Assembly (NCBI RefSeq): GCF_016593235.1
Contig: NZ_AP023065.1
Coordinates: 186,001 to 250,000, forward strand
Length of the DNA stretch: 64,000 nucleotides
Origin: Nitratiruptor sp. YY09-18
GTDB lineage: Bacteria; Campylobacterota; Campylobacteria; Campylobacterales; Nitratiruptoraceae
Direction of reading: 5' to 3'
The position numbers and the translations under genes were made by a program. Below are positions 38,678-55,513 of this stretch, in pieces. The notes below the pieces were generated by a model. The model had not been told where the DNA came from. It did not search any database and saw only the letters and a list, made by a program, of their open reading frames with translations. Position 1 is the stretch's first letter. Each line of letters begins with the position of its first letter.

Positions 38678-38857
38678 ATGGAAAAACTTATTCAATATAT
38701 TCATGATGCAAGAGTAGAGTTACAAAAAGTTATTTTTCCAACAAAAGAGCAAGTCAAAAATGCATATATTGCAGTTTTTGTTGTGGTAACAATAGTTGCC
38801 CTCTTTTTAGCACTTGTTGATGGAACTATGTCGTTTATTCTCTCACATATAATGTAA
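38678..38857 (+). CDS. secE: Protein translocase subunit SecE
   Basis: 59 residues: an amphipathic helix with RVELQKVIFPTKEQVKNA, then one membrane segment (about 30-48). This short single-span form is common outside enterobacteria. It clamps SecY. Located directly before nusG, as is standard. Confidence 0.96.
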   Translation: MEKLIQYIHDARVELQKVIFPTKEQVKNAYIAVFVVVTIVALFLALVDGTMSFILSHIM

Positions 38858-38869
38858 TTAAGGAATTTT

Positions 38870-39400
38870 ATGGCACATAAATGGTATGCAATTCAAGTCT
38901 ATGCTGGAAGTGAAAAAGCTGTAAAAACTGCAATCGAAAACTTGGTAAAAGAGCAGCATCTCGAAGACAAAATCAAAGAAGTCGTTGTGCCAACTGAAGA
39001 TGTGATTGAAGTGAAAAACGGCAAAAAAAAGATTACTGAAAGAAGTGTCTATCCTGGATATGTCTTTGCAAATATAGATCTCGATACTGATCTATGGCAA
39101 AAGATCCAAAGTCTTCCAAAGGTATCGCGATTTATAGGTGAATCAAAAAAACCGACACCAATTAGTGAAGATGATGTAAAGAAGATTTTGGAAAAAGCAC
39201 AGAAAAAAGGTGCTCCAAAACCAAAAATATCTTATGAGCCTGGAGAGATGGTGCGCATCACTGAAGGCCCATTTGCAAACTTTACGGGTGTTGTAGAAGA
39301 GTATGACATGGAGCATGGAAAACTCAAACTCAATGTCTCTATCTTTGGTCGAAGCACACCAGTAGAGATTCTCTATACACAAGTAGAGAAAATAATCTAA
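38870..39400 (+). CDS. nusG: Transcription termination/antitermination factor NusG
   Basis: 176 residues. NGN domain starting KWYAIQVYAGSEKAVKTAIE, and C-terminal KOW domain with GEMVRITEGPFANFTGVVEEYD. Couples RNA polymerase to Rho or the ribosome. Confidence 0.98.
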   Translation: MAHKWYAIQVYAGSEKAVKTAIENLVKEQHLEDKIKEVVVPTEDVIEVKNGKKKITERSVYPGYVFANIDLDTDLWQKIQSLPKVSRFIGESKKPTPISEDDVKKILEKAQKKGAPKPKISYEPGEMVRITEGPFANFTGVVEEYDMEHGKLKLNVSIFGRSTPVEILYTQVEKII

Positions 39401-39418
39401 GTTAATGAAAGGAAAGAA

Positions 39419-39844
39419 ATGGCTAAAAAGATCGTAGACCAGTTCAAATTACAAATACCTGCAGGAAAAGCTAACCCATCGCCTCCTGTTGGTCCAGCTC
39501 TTGGTCAGCGTGGTGTAAATATTATGGAATTTTGTAAAGCTTTCAATGAAAAAACAAAAGATATGATGGGATTTAACATCCCTGTTGTTATCACTGTCTA
39601 TAGTGACAGAAGCTTTACATTTATTACAAAGCAGCCACCAGCAACTGACCTTATCAAAAAAGCTGCTGGTATCCAAAAAGGTAGTGACAACCCACTTAAA
39701 AACAAAGTAGGGAAGATCACACAAGCACAGCTTGAAGAAATAGCTAAAACAAAAATGCCAGACCTCAACACTGAAGATATAGAAGCAGCAAAACGAATTA
39801 TTGCTGGAAGCTGTAGAAGTATGGGTGTAGAGATTGTAGATTGA
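39419..39844 (+). CDS. rplK: 50S ribosomal protein L11
   Basis: 141 residues. Proline-rich N-terminus [30 protein letters not shown], and RNA-binding C-terminal domain. GTPase-associated centre. AAAGGA upstream. Confidence 0.98.
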   Translation: MAKKIVDQFKLQIPAGKANPSPPVGPALGQRGVNIMEFCKAFNEKTKDMMGFNIPVVITVYSDRSFTFITKQPPATDLIKKAAGIQKGSDNPLKNKVGKITQAQLEEIAKTKMPDLNTEDIEAAKRIIAGSCRSMGVEIVD

Positions 39845-39898
39845 TCCAACCACAGGATCTAAAAACGTGGTAGCAAAAAACTATATGCGGAGTGAATA

Positions 39899-40606
39899 AT
39901 GGCAAAAAAACATTCAAAAAGATATCAAGAACTTTTAAACAAAATTGAAAAAGGTAAACTCTACTCAGTTCAAGAGGCAGTAGAGAAAGTAAAAGATTTA
40001 AAATCAGCAAAATTTGATGAAACAGTTGAACTTGCTTTGAGACTTGGAGTAGATCCAAGACATGCTGATCAGATGGTAAGAGGATCAGTTGTGTTGCCAC
40101 ACGGGACAGGTAAAACTGTGCGCGTTGCAGTTTTTGCAAAAGGTGCAAAAGCAGATGAAGCAAAAGAGTGTGGCGCAGATATCGTTGGAGCAGAAGATTT
40201 AGTAGAAGAGATTCAAAACGGAAACATCAACTTCGATATTGCTATTGCAACACCAGATATGATGGGTCTTGTTGGTAAAATTGGTAGAATTTTGGGACCA
40301 AAAGGCCTTATGCCAAACCCTAAAACTGGCACAGTAACTATGGATGTTTGTAAAGCTGTAAAAAATGCGAAAGCAGGACAGGTAAACTTCAGAGTTGATA
40401 AAAAAGGGAATATCCACGCAGGAATTGGCAAAGCAAGCTTCTCACCAGAAGCATTGAAAGAGAACCTTGAAGCATTTGTCGCACAGATTAATAAACTCAA
40501 ACCTGCTGCTGCAAAAGGAAGATATATCCGCCATGCAGCATTGTCACTCACTATGAGTCCAGCAGTTGAGCTCAATACACAAGAGCTTATGGATATCAAA
40601 GCGTAA
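39899..40606 (+). CDS. rplA: 50S ribosomal protein L1
   Basis: 235 residues. The signature [33 protein letters not shown] is present. Stalk protein at the E site. The 54-base gap before it has ACCAC (39849-39853) pairing with GTGGT (39867-39871), a small hairpin that might mimic the rRNA site; L1 is a translational repressor in E. coli. Confidence 0.97.
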   Translation: MAKKHSKRYQELLNKIEKGKLYSVQEAVEKVKDLKSAKFDETVELALRLGVDPRHADQMVRGSVVLPHGTGKTVRVAVFAKGAKADEAKECGADIVGAEDLVEEIQNGNINFDIAIATPDMMGLVGKIGRILGPKGLMPNPKTGTVTMDVCKAVKNAKAGQVNFRVDKKGNIHAGIGKASFSPEALKENLEAFVAQINKLKPAAAKGRYIRHAALSLTMSPAVELNTQELMDIKA

Positions 40607-40610
40607 GCTT

Positions 40611-40653
40611 TATCTTAGACTGAAGATAGCGGGCACACAAGTAAGACCTGCTT
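40611..40653 (+). promoter_or_regulatory. Candidate L10 leader before rplJ
   Basis: TATCTT (40611-40616) pairs with AAGATA (40623-40628), and AGCGGG (40628-40633) can pair with CCTGCT (40647-40652, one G-T pair). The two stems sit in the rplA-rplJ gap, where the widely distributed L10-binding leader occurs. The fold was judged by eye. Confidence 0.45.
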
Positions 40654-40685
40654 GAAGTCTTCTGTCGGAAAGGAGGTAAAAAGAT

Positions 40686-41198
40686 TTGACACGCAGCCAA
40701 AAGGAAGAGGTCGTTGCCTACCTCACAGAAGAGTTTAAAAATGCAGCTGCGATTGTAGACTGTGACTACAAAGGTATGACTGTCCCTCAGCTCGAAGCGT
40801 TGCGTAAGCAAGCTAGACATAAGGGACTCAAAGTACGTGTAGTCAAGAATACACTCGCAATGATCGCACTAAAAAATAACGGTATCGAAGATTTCGAACT
40901 CCGCGATACCAATGTACTAGTGTGGGGGAGTGACCTTGTTGATCTTGCAAAGACAGTTACTGACTTTGCAAAAGAGAACAAAGATACTTTCAAGATCAAA
41001 CAGGGTTACTTTGAAGGTGAAGTTGCTGATGCTGCCAAAATTGAAGCATACAGTAAGCTCCCAAGCAAAGAAGAGCTTCTTGGAATGCTTCTATCTGTTT
41101 GGACAGCTCCGTTGCGCAATCTCCTCTATGTGTGGAATGCGCCTAAACAAAACTTTGTTACAGTTTTAGAAAATATCCGACAACAAAAAGAAAGCTAA
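40686..41198 (+). CDS. rplJ: 50S ribosomal protein L10
   Basis: 170 residues from a TTG start with a strong AGGAGG box; MTRSQKEEVVAYL matches the usual N-terminus, which decides the start. It anchors L7/L12 dimers in the stalk. The weak start codon plus strong box may help autoregulation. Confidence 0.96.
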   Translation: MTRSQKEEVVAYLTEEFKNAAAIVDCDYKGMTVPQLEALRKQARHKGLKVRVVKNTLAMIALKNNGIEDFELRDTNVLVWGSDLVDLAKTVTDFAKENKDTFKIKQGYFEGEVADAAKIEAYSKLPSKEELLGMLLSVWTAPLRNLLYVWNAPKQNFVTVLENIRQQKES

Positions 41199-41216
41199 AA
41201 AATAAAAGGAGAAACA

Positions 41217-41600
41217 ATGGCTTGTACAAGAGAAGATGTAATCGAATATATCTCAAATCTTAGCGTATTGGAACTTAGTGAACTTGTAAAAGAATTCGAA
41301 GAGAAATTTGGTGTAAGTGCTCAACCAACTGTAGTTGCTGGTGCAGTTGCTGGTGGTGGCGCTGAAGGTGGTGCTGCAGCAGAAGAAAAAAGTGAATTTG
41401 ATGTAGTACTTACTGATGCTGGTCCTAAGAAAATCAACACAATTAAAGTAATTAGACAAGTAACTGGTCTTGGACTCAAAGAGGCTAAAGAAGCTGCAGA
41501 AAACACACCAACTACAATCAAAGAAGGTGTGAGCAAAGAAGAAGCTGAAGAGCTCAAAAAACAATTCGAAGAAGCTGGCGCTAAAGTAGAAATAAAATAA
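41217..41600 (+). CDS. rplL: 50S ribosomal protein L7/L12
   Basis: 127 residues. N-terminal dimer domain, Ala/Gly-rich hinge [15 protein letters not shown], and C-terminal factor-binding domain with [22 protein letters not shown]. Confidence 0.98.
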   Translation: MACTREDVIEYISNLSVLELSELVKEFEEKFGVSAQPTVVAGAVAGGGAEGGAAAEEKSEFDVVLTDAGPKKINTIKVIRQVTGLGLKEAKEAAENTPTTIKEGVSKEEAEELKKQFEEAGAKVEIK

Positions 41601-41617
41601 ACCTTTCCAAACCAATT

Positions 41618-41640
41618 AGAAGAGGATTTTATCCTCTTCT
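41618..41640 (+). terminator. Terminator or attenuator after rplL
   Basis: AGAAGAGGA, loop TTTTA, TCCTCTTCT: perfect 9-bp stem followed by TAAT. Its position between rplL and rpoB matches the attenuator that lowers rpoB transcription relative to ribosomal genes in other bacteria. Confidence 0.65.
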
Positions 41641-41655
41641 TAATCTAACATATAT

Positions 41656-41661
41656 TACAAT
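41656..41661 (+). promoter_or_regulatory. -10 box for rpoB-rpoC
   Basis: TACAAT within TATATTACAAT, 55 bases ahead of the rpoB start. A perfect 12-base palindrome TACCATATGGTA lies downstream at 41678-41689. Confidence 0.45.
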
Positions 41662-41712
41662 ACACCCCCTCCTACAATACCATATGGTAAAAACTACAGA
41701 AAATGAGGTTAG

Positions 41713-50386
<8,674 letters not shown>

Positions 50387-50410
50387 AGAAAAAGTTTAAA
50401 TTAAGCAATA

Positions 50411-50433
50411 TATAATGTTTGTTTGCATATAAT
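50411..50433 (+). promoter_or_regulatory. Paired -10 boxes before rpsL
   Basis: TATAAT at 50411-50416 and TATAAT at 50428-50433, upstream of the str operon. Either or both may start rpsL mRNA; no -35 seen. Confidence 0.45.
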
Positions 50434-50465
50434 TAGCCACTAATTTTGCGAGAAAGGAAGAGAAA

Positions 50466-50840
50466 GTGCCTACAATCAACCAGTTGGTAAGAAAAGAGAG
50501 AAAAAAGGTGATCAAAAAATCAAAATCACCTGCTCTTGTAAAGTGTCCACAAAGACGAGGCGTGTGCACGAGAGTCTATACGACTACGCCTAAAAAACCA
50601 AACTCTGCACTGAGAAAAGTTGCAAAAGTGCGACTTACTTCAGGATTCGAAGTGATCAGTTATATCCCTGGAGAGGGTCACAACCTCCAAGAGCACTCTA
50701 TTGTATTGGTGCGCGGTGGTAGGGTAAAAGATTTACCAGGTGTGAAGTATCACATTGTTCGTGGTGCACTCGATACTGCGGGTGTAGCGAATAGAAAGAA
50801 ATCTCGTTCTAAATACGGAACAAAAAAACCTAAATCTTAA
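50466..50840 (+). CDS. rpsL: 30S ribosomal protein S12
   Basis: 124 residues from a GTG start preceded by [22 protein letters not shown], then [20 protein letters not shown] with the streptomycin-region lysine, and [25 protein letters not shown]. Decoding-centre protein. Confidence 0.98.
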   Translation: MPTINQLVRKERKKVIKKSKSPALVKCPQRRGVCTRVYTTTPKKPNSALRKVAKVRLTSGFEVISYIPGEGHNLQEHSIVLVRGGRVKDLPGVKYHIVRGALDTAGVANRKKSRSKYGTKKPKS

Positions 50841-50850
50841 TAGATTACTT

Positions 50851-50884
50851 GTGAGAGATTAAATAGTTTTATTTAGTGTCTCAC
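50851..50884 (+). promoter_or_regulatory. Long hairpin in the rpsL-rpsG gap
   Basis: GTGAGA (50851-50856) pairs with TCTCAC (50879-50884), and TAAATA (50860-50865) with TATTTA (50870-50875), closing a GTTT loop; the 3x3 internal loop is GAT/GTG. In E. coli S7 represses the str operon by binding precisely this gap. Confidence 0.6.
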
Positions 50885-50919
50885 CCATAGCCACAGGCAA
50901 GGCTTATTTGTCTGAGTAA

Positions 50920-51411
<492 letters not shown>

Positions 51412-51441
51412 AATCAAACAAATTTTTGGACTCCTCATATT

Positions 51442-51462
51442 GGCAAGAGCGTGGCTCTTGTC
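51442..51462 (+). terminator. Hairpin between rpsG and fusA
   Basis: CAAGAGC (51444-51450), loop GTG, GCTCTTG (51454-51460), extended by two more pairs, then a T-rich tail TCTTCTTCATTTTT. Looks like an intrinsic terminator acting as an attenuator ahead of fusA. Confidence 0.55.
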
Positions 51463-51501
51463 TTCTTCATTTTTCAAATTTCAGATGCAAAAGGATAGAT
51501 A

Positions 51502-53580
51502 ATGGCCAGAAAGACACCTATAGAAAAGGTTCGTAATATTGGTATTGCAGCGCACATCGATGCTGGTAAAACAACTACTACAGAGAGAATTTTGTACTAC
51601 ACAGGTATATCTCATAAAATTGGTGAGGTGCACGAGGGTGCTGCGACAATGGACTGGATGGAGCAAGAGAAAGAGAGAGGTATTACAATTACTTCTGCAG
51701 CAACCACATGCTTTTGGAAAGACCACCAAATCAACATCATCGACACTCCAGGGCACGTTGACTTTACAATCGAAGTTGAGCGTAGTATGCGTGTTCTTGA
51801 TGGTGCTGTAGCAGTATTTTGTGCAGTTGGTGGTGTGCAGCCACAATCTGAGACTGTTTGGCGCCAGGCAAACAAATACCATGTTCCAAGAATTGTTTTT
51901 GTAAACAAAATGGACAGAATTGGTGCAGATTTTTTCAATGTTGAAAATCAGATTCGTGAAAGACTCAAAGCAAACCCAGTTCCTATTCAGATTCCAATCG
52001 GTGCAGAAGATAACTTCAGGGGTGTCGTAGATCTTGTCGAAATGAAAGGAATTGTCTGGGATGATGAGACAATGGGTGCAAAATATGAAGTGATTGATAT
52101 CCCTGAAGAACTTCGCGAAAAAGCTGAGGAGTATAGAGAAAAACTTATCGAAGCTGTAGCAGAGACTGATGAAGAACTTTTAGAAAAGTATCTTGGCGGT
52201 GAAGAACTTACTACTGAAGAGATCAAAAAGGGTATCAAAAAAGGTACACTTGATATGTCAATCACTCCAATGCTTTGTGGTAGTGCATTCAAAAACAAAG
52301 GGGTGCAAACACTTCTTGATGCAGTCGTTGATTATCTTCCTGCTCCAACAGAAGTGAGCTGGATCAAAGGAATCGATCCTAAAACTGGTGAAGAGGTAAG
52401 TGTTGAGTCAACTGATGATGGTCCATTTGCAGCACTTGCATTCAAAATCATGACAGACCCATTTGTTGGACAGCTCTCATTTATCCGTGTATATAGAGGA
52501 CAGATTACGAGTGGAAGCTATGTGCTCAACTCAACAAAAGAGAAGAAAGAGCGTGTAGGTCGACTTCTTAAGATGCATGCGAATAAGCGTGAGGAGATCA
52601 AAGAGCTGCCTGCTGGTGAGATTGGCGCAGTTGTTGGTCTCAAATACACACTTACTGGAGATACACTCTGCGATGAGAACCATCCAGTAATTCTAGAAAA
52701 AATGGAATTCCCAGAGCCAGTTATCTCTGTTGCAGTTGAGCCTAAAACAAAAGCTGACCAAGAGAAGATGGCTACTGCTTTGGCAAAACTTGCTGAAGAG
52801 GATCCAAGCTTTAGAGTCCATACTGATGAAGAGACAGGTCAGACAATTATCTCTGGTATGGGTGAGTTGCACCTTGAAATCATTGTTGATCGTATGAAAC
52901 GCGAATTTAAAGTGGATGCAGAAGTTGGTCAGCCACAAGTTGCATATAGAGAAACTATCAAAACTCCTGTTGAGCAAGAGTACAAATATGCAAAACAGTC
53001 TGGTGGTCGTGGTCAGTACGGACATGTATTCATTAAACTTGAGCCACAAGAGCCTGGTAAAGGGTATGAGTTTGTTAACAATATCACTGGTGGTGTCATT
53101 CCAAAAGAGTATATCCCAGCAGTTGACAAAGGTATCCAAGAGGCTATGCAAAATGGTGTAGTTGCTGGATATCCTGTGGTAGATGTCAAAGCGACACTCT
53201 ATGATGGTAGCTACCACGAAGTTGACTCTAGCGAAATGGCATTCAAAATAGCTGGTTCTATGGCATTCAAAGAGGCAGCGAAGAAGGCAAACCCTGTGCT
53301 TCTTGAGCCAATTATGAAAGTAGAAGTTGAAGTTCCTGAAGAGTATATGGGTGATGTTATCGGTGATATCAATCGTCGTCGTGGACAAGTAGCAAGTATG
53401 GAGGATCGTGCAGGAAACAAAATTGTCACTGCAATGGTACCACTTGCAGAGATGTTTGGATACTCAACAGATCTAAGATCTTTCACACAAGGTCGTGGTA
53501 CTTACTCTATGGAATTTGATCACTACGAAGAGGTGCCGAAAAACGTTGCAGACGAAATCGTCAAAAAACGCAATGGCTAA
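51502..53580 (+). CDS. fusA: Elongation factor G
   Basis: 692 residues, full length. GTPase motifs [46 protein letters not shown]; domain IV with [12 protein letters not shown]. Drives translocation and ribosome recycling. The 3' end overlaps the cupin gene by 8 bases. Confidence 0.99.
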   Translation: MARKTPIEKVRNIGIAAHIDAGKTTTTERILYYTGISHKIGEVHEGAATMDWMEQEKERGITITSAATTCFWKDHQINIIDTPGHVDFTIEVERSMRVLDGAVAVFCAVGGVQPQSETVWRQANKYHVPRIVFVNKMDRIGADFFNVENQIRERLKANPVPIQIPIGAEDNFRGVVDLVEMKGIVWDDETMGAKYEVIDIPEELREKAEEYREKLIEAVAETDEELLEKYLGGEELTTEEIKKGIKKGTLDMSITPMLCGSAFKNKGVQTLLDAVVDYLPAPTEVSWIKGIDPKTGEEVSVESTDDGPFAALAFKIMTDPFVGQLSFIRVYRGQITSGSYVLNSTKEKKERVGRLLKMHANKREEIKELPAGEIGAVVGLKYTLTGDTLCDENHPVILEKMEFPEPVISVAVEPKTKADQEKMATALAKLAEEDPSFRVHTDEETGQTIISGMGELHLEIIVDRMKREFKVDAEVGQPQVAYRETIKTPVEQEYKYAKQSGGRGQYGHVFIKLEPQEPGKGYEFVNNITGGVIPKEYIPAVDKGIQEAMQNGVVAGYPVVDVKATLYDGSYHEVDSSEMAFKIAGSMAFKEAAKKANPVLLEPIMKVEVEVPEEYMGDVIGDINRRRGQVASMEDRAGNKIVTAMVPLAEMFGYSTDLRSFTQGRGTYSMEFDHYEEVPKNVADEIVKKRNG

Positions 53581-53863
53581 GGTCATTAAGACCCACATTA
53601 CTGACGAAAAAACTATCAAAGAGACTCTCCATAAGGAGGGTTTCTTTAACATCTTCACTTGGCATGATGAGCCAAATACGCATTATCCAGTCCATACCCA
53701 TCCCAACTATGAAGTACGTTGGGTGATTGATGGTATATTAGAAATTACCCAAGATGGAAAAACTATAAAACTTGAGCCAGGTGATCGTTTAGAGAGTGAG
53801 CCTCATACTCCACATAGCGCTTACACACCCACAGGGGTTACTTACGTATGTGGGTCCCGGTAG
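53573..53863 (+). CDS. Small cupin protein running into tRNA-Arg
   Basis: 96 residues from ATG 53573. [22 protein letters not shown] and [18 protein letters not shown] supply the two cupin motifs with metal-binding His and Glu, so a single beta-barrel domain. Substrate unknown. The last three sense codons and the TAG stop (53861-53863) lie inside tRNA-Arg, which starts at 53854. Translationally linked to fusA by overlap, which is odd for an accessory enzyme. Confidence 0.8.
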   Translation: MAKVIKTHITDEKTIKETLHKEGFFNIFTWHDEPNTHYPVHTHPNYEVRWVIDGILEITQDGKTIKLEPGDRLESEPHTPHSAYTPTGVTYVCGSR

Positions 53864-53930
53864 CTCAGCAGGATAGAGCACAGGATTCCTAATCCTGAGG
53901 CCGTGGGTTCGAATCCCGCCCGGGACACCA
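53854..53930 (+). tRNA. tRNA-Arg (anticodon CCT)
   Basis: Acceptor GTCCCGG/CCGGGAC, anticodon stem CAGGA/TCCTG with loop TTCCTAA, T arm GTGGGTTCGAATCCCGC, encoded CCA. Its 3' end is the left attachment site of the micro-island. Confidence 0.96.
53897..53927. repeat. attL, 31-bp repeat inside tRNA-Arg
   Basis: Perfectly repeated at 55477-55507. Covers the end of the anticodon region, the T arm and the 3' acceptor strand, the classic crossover site of tRNA-targeting integrases. Confidence 0.9.
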
Positions 53931-53932
53931 TC

Positions 53933-53958
53933 AAAAAGCCCATGAAATCGGGATTTTT
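53933..53958 (+). terminator. Terminator of tRNA-Arg
   Basis: AAAAAGCCC (53933-53941), loop ATGAAATC, GGGATTTTT (53950-53958): one mismatch, ends in five T. Confidence 0.7.
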
Positions 53959-53987
53959 GAGAAACTTGCAAAATTTAAGGAAGCGGT

Positions 53988-54008
53988 GGTGTCATCTTGG
54001 GTGTCGTC
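53988..54008 (+). repeat. Tandem GGTGTC repeats next to attL
   Basis: GGTGTCATC at 53988-53996 and GGTGTCGTC at 54000-54008, starts 12 bases apart. A third copy, GGTGTCCTC, is at 55383-55391 near attR. Could be integrase arm-type sites. Confidence 0.5.
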
Positions 54009-54035
54009 CTTTTAATAGTGGAGTAAGTGTACGAA

Positions 54036-54149
54036 ATGCAAAAGATAATAAGCAAAACGATAATTTTAATTGTGTTGTCTTTGGTTATAGTGGATTTATA
54101 TTTTATAAATTCATATAAGATCCGATGCCATGGTGTTTTAGGTTGTTGA
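54036..54149 (+). CDS. 37-residue single-pass membrane peptide (island)
   Basis: MQKIISKTIILIVLSLVIVD then LYFINSYKIR and a C-terminal CHGVLGC. One hydrophobic segment (about 8-25) after a basic start. GGAG lies about 12 bases upstream, which is weak. Unrecognised. Confidence 0.35.
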   Translation: MQKIISKTIILIVLSLVIVDLYFINSYKIRCHGVLGC

Positions 54150-54221
54150 TACCAAAAGTTGACTATGTTTAACCCCTTCTATAACCATATAGCTAAAAAA
54201 TATCGGAGCTCGCACTACCCG

Positions 54222-54274
54222 CACTCCTAATCCTCCAGAGAGAACCTAAGTGCTTTAGACTACCATTAGGAGTG
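54222..54274. repeat. 10-bp inverted repeat inside the micro-island
   Basis: CACTCCTAAT (54222-54231) and ATTAGGAGTG (54265-54274) are perfectly complementary, 33 bases apart. No ORF overlaps it. Could be a stem of a small RNA or a protein site. Confidence 0.5.
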
Positions 54275-54373
54275 ATTCCACATGTACCCTGAATTTATTT
54301 CCTTTGGCTTTGATATGTTGTAAGAATCTCTTGCATATCATCAAGTGAGATATGTTGATCTTACGGCGCAGTA

Positions 54374-54499
54374 TCAAAGAATAAAAAGAGCCAAGCCTAT
54401 GATTGCGGCTACAATGGCAGGCAATGCGAGGATCACTCCCACTACTACTCCCTCAATAATTCCCTCTATTACTGCTCTTAATGTATTTATGACGCTCAT
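54374..54499 (-). CDS. 41-residue membrane peptide (island, minus strand)
   Basis: MSVINTLRAVIEGIIEGVVV, then GVILALPAIVAAIIGLALFIL. A near-continuous hydrophobic, glycine-spaced helix after a short amphipathic start. It faces away from the plus-strand peptide at 54585; the 85 bases between could hold both promoters. Unrecognised. Confidence 0.4.
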   Translation of the reverse strand: MSVINTLRAVIEGIIEGVVVGVILALPAIVAAIIGLALFIL

Positions 54500-54584
54500 A
54501 CTTTCATTATAGCATGGTATTTTGGACATTCATTTATCACTATATTAATTCTTGAGTATTGTTACATTATAATATAATGATTTT

Positions 54585-54704
54585 ATGAGAGATTTTTTTG
54601 ATGGCTTCAAAATCGGATTATTTGCCCAAATAGCGGGAGTAATAGTTTATGGTATCGGTTTTGTCATTGGTGTTGTCATATCTTTAATTCTTCTTGCACT
54701 ATAA
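54585..54704 (+). CDS. 39-residue membrane peptide (island)
   Basis: MRDFFDGFKIGLFAQIAGVI then VYGIGFVIGVVISLILLAL: a charged, aromatic start followed by one long Gly-rich membrane helix. A TATAAT-like run (54569 region) lies just upstream, with little room for a ribosome site, so it may be leaderless. The composition resembles the minus-strand peptide of the same island. Confidence 0.4.
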   Translation: MRDFFDGFKIGLFAQIAGVIVYGIGFVIGVVISLILLAL

Positions 54705-54841
54705 TGCCTTAGTTTGAAAATGTTAAAAGATCTGTCTAATCTTGTAAAAAGTGGCATTGCTAGATGTTTTTGCTCACCTGTATGGCTAAAGTTTTGGCGT
54801 GGTTCATGCTACTTTCAAGTATCCTATGACATAATTTTAGT

Positions 54842-54970
54842 ATGTGGCAAGTAATTATCTTTCTCATGGTTATTGGCTTCATTATTTTTTTTGTTTGGAA
54901 TAAGAAAGTAAGGATATATTCGCTTATTGCGTTTCTCTTCACTCTTTTTGGATTTGTAAGTGATGATTAA
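54842..54970 (+). CDS. 42-residue two-helix membrane peptide (island)
   Basis: MWQVIIFLMVIGFIIFFVWN, basic turn KKVR, then IYSLIAFLFTLFGFVSDD. Two short hydrophobic helices joined by a positive turn, and an acidic end. Unrecognised; no good ribosome site seen. Confidence 0.4.
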   Translation: MWQVIIFLMVIGFIIFFVWNKKVRIYSLIAFLFTLFGFVSDD

Positions 54971-54977
54971 TCCTTTG

Positions 54978-55188
54978 TCATTTTATGAAGATTTGTGCTG
55001 CAGCTTGTGCAAACCCTGTTTTTTCTCTAGTCATAGGAAAAATATAGTCTTTGACTTTTTCATACTCCTCTAAAGTCAAAACAGCAAACTTTGATTTTCC
55101 TCTGAAGTAACGATAGATTCTTGCCCTTTTTGAGCCCAGCCTCTATTACTTTAATGCCTTTTACCTTGAAATCATTTGTGCTTATCAT
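54978..55188 (-). pseudogene. Frameshifted Phd/YefM-like antitoxin
   Basis: Minus-strand frame 1 from ATG 55188 reads MISTNDFKVKGIKVIEAGLKKG, the N-terminus of prevent-host-death-type antitoxins. A different frame then reads RGKSKFAVLTLEEYEKVKDYI and ends with a stop at 54978-54980. The two halves together match the family layout, so about one base has been lost or gained near 55090-55125. No toxin gene is visible beside it. Confidence 0.65.
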
Positions 55189-55255
55189 CCTATATCCTTC
55201 ACAATCGGACTATTTATACGGTTAATTTGTGTCGATATTAATTGATATCTTTTAA

Positions 55256-55275
55256 GCTTCAATGCTTGATGAAGC
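55256..55275. repeat. Small inverted repeat in the micro-island
   Basis: GCTTCA (55256-55261), 8-base loop, TGAAGC (55270-55275). Significance unknown. Confidence 0.35.
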
Positions 55276-55476
55276 ATGGCTTGCAGCAGAAGAGAAAATG
55301 TGCTTATAGGATTAAGAAAGGTAGATATTATCTCATTTTATAGGGAGTAAATTTAGTGATTTAGTGTTTAAGTTTTGCAACGGGTGTCCTCTTTTGGTCT
55401 AAAAAAGAGGAATCTCCATAAATACGCTGCTATCAACCAAAATCAATCTTAATTATATCTTAATTTTCCTCATCCG

Positions 55477-55507
55477 GAGGCCGTGGGTTCGAATCCCGCC
55501 CGGGACA
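55477..55507. repeat. attR, 31-bp repeat of the tRNA-Arg 3' end
   Basis: Identical to 53897-53927. Flanks differ on both sides (CCG before, TAT after), so it is a true isolated copy rather than a second tRNA gene. It ends 6 bases before the sodB stop. Confidence 0.9.
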
Positions 55508-55513
55508 TATTCT

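Larger units (their letters stand above)
53931..55476. mobile_element. Remnant integrated element (micro-island) in tRNA-Arg
   Basis: 1546 bp bounded by 31-bp direct repeats. No integrase remains. Contents are tiny predicted membrane ORFs (54036, 54374-54499 minus, 54585, 54842), a frameshifted antitoxin-like gene, inverted repeats at 54222-54274 and 55256-55275, and GGTGTC repeats near both ends. It is AT-rich and has no gene longer than about 45 codons. Interpreted as a decayed or minimal passenger element. Confidence 0.8.

Noticed and set aside
52693-53388. 231-codon minus-strand ORF inside fusA
   Set aside because: Antisense of a highly conserved gene with strong codon bias; no start signal or family resemblance.
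53903-54118. 71-codon ORF starting inside tRNA-Arg
   Set aside because: It starts in the T arm of the tRNA and runs through its terminator; the composition is not protein-like and the 54036 membrane ORF in another frame fits better.
54764-54829. 21-codon hydrophobic ORF in the micro-island
   Set aside because: Too short and without a ribosome site to list as a gene, although it is hydrophobic like its neighbours.
55477-55507. Second tRNA-Arg gene at the right end of the island
   Set aside because: Only the 3' 31 bases match; there is no 5' acceptor, D arm or anticodon, so it is an att copy.
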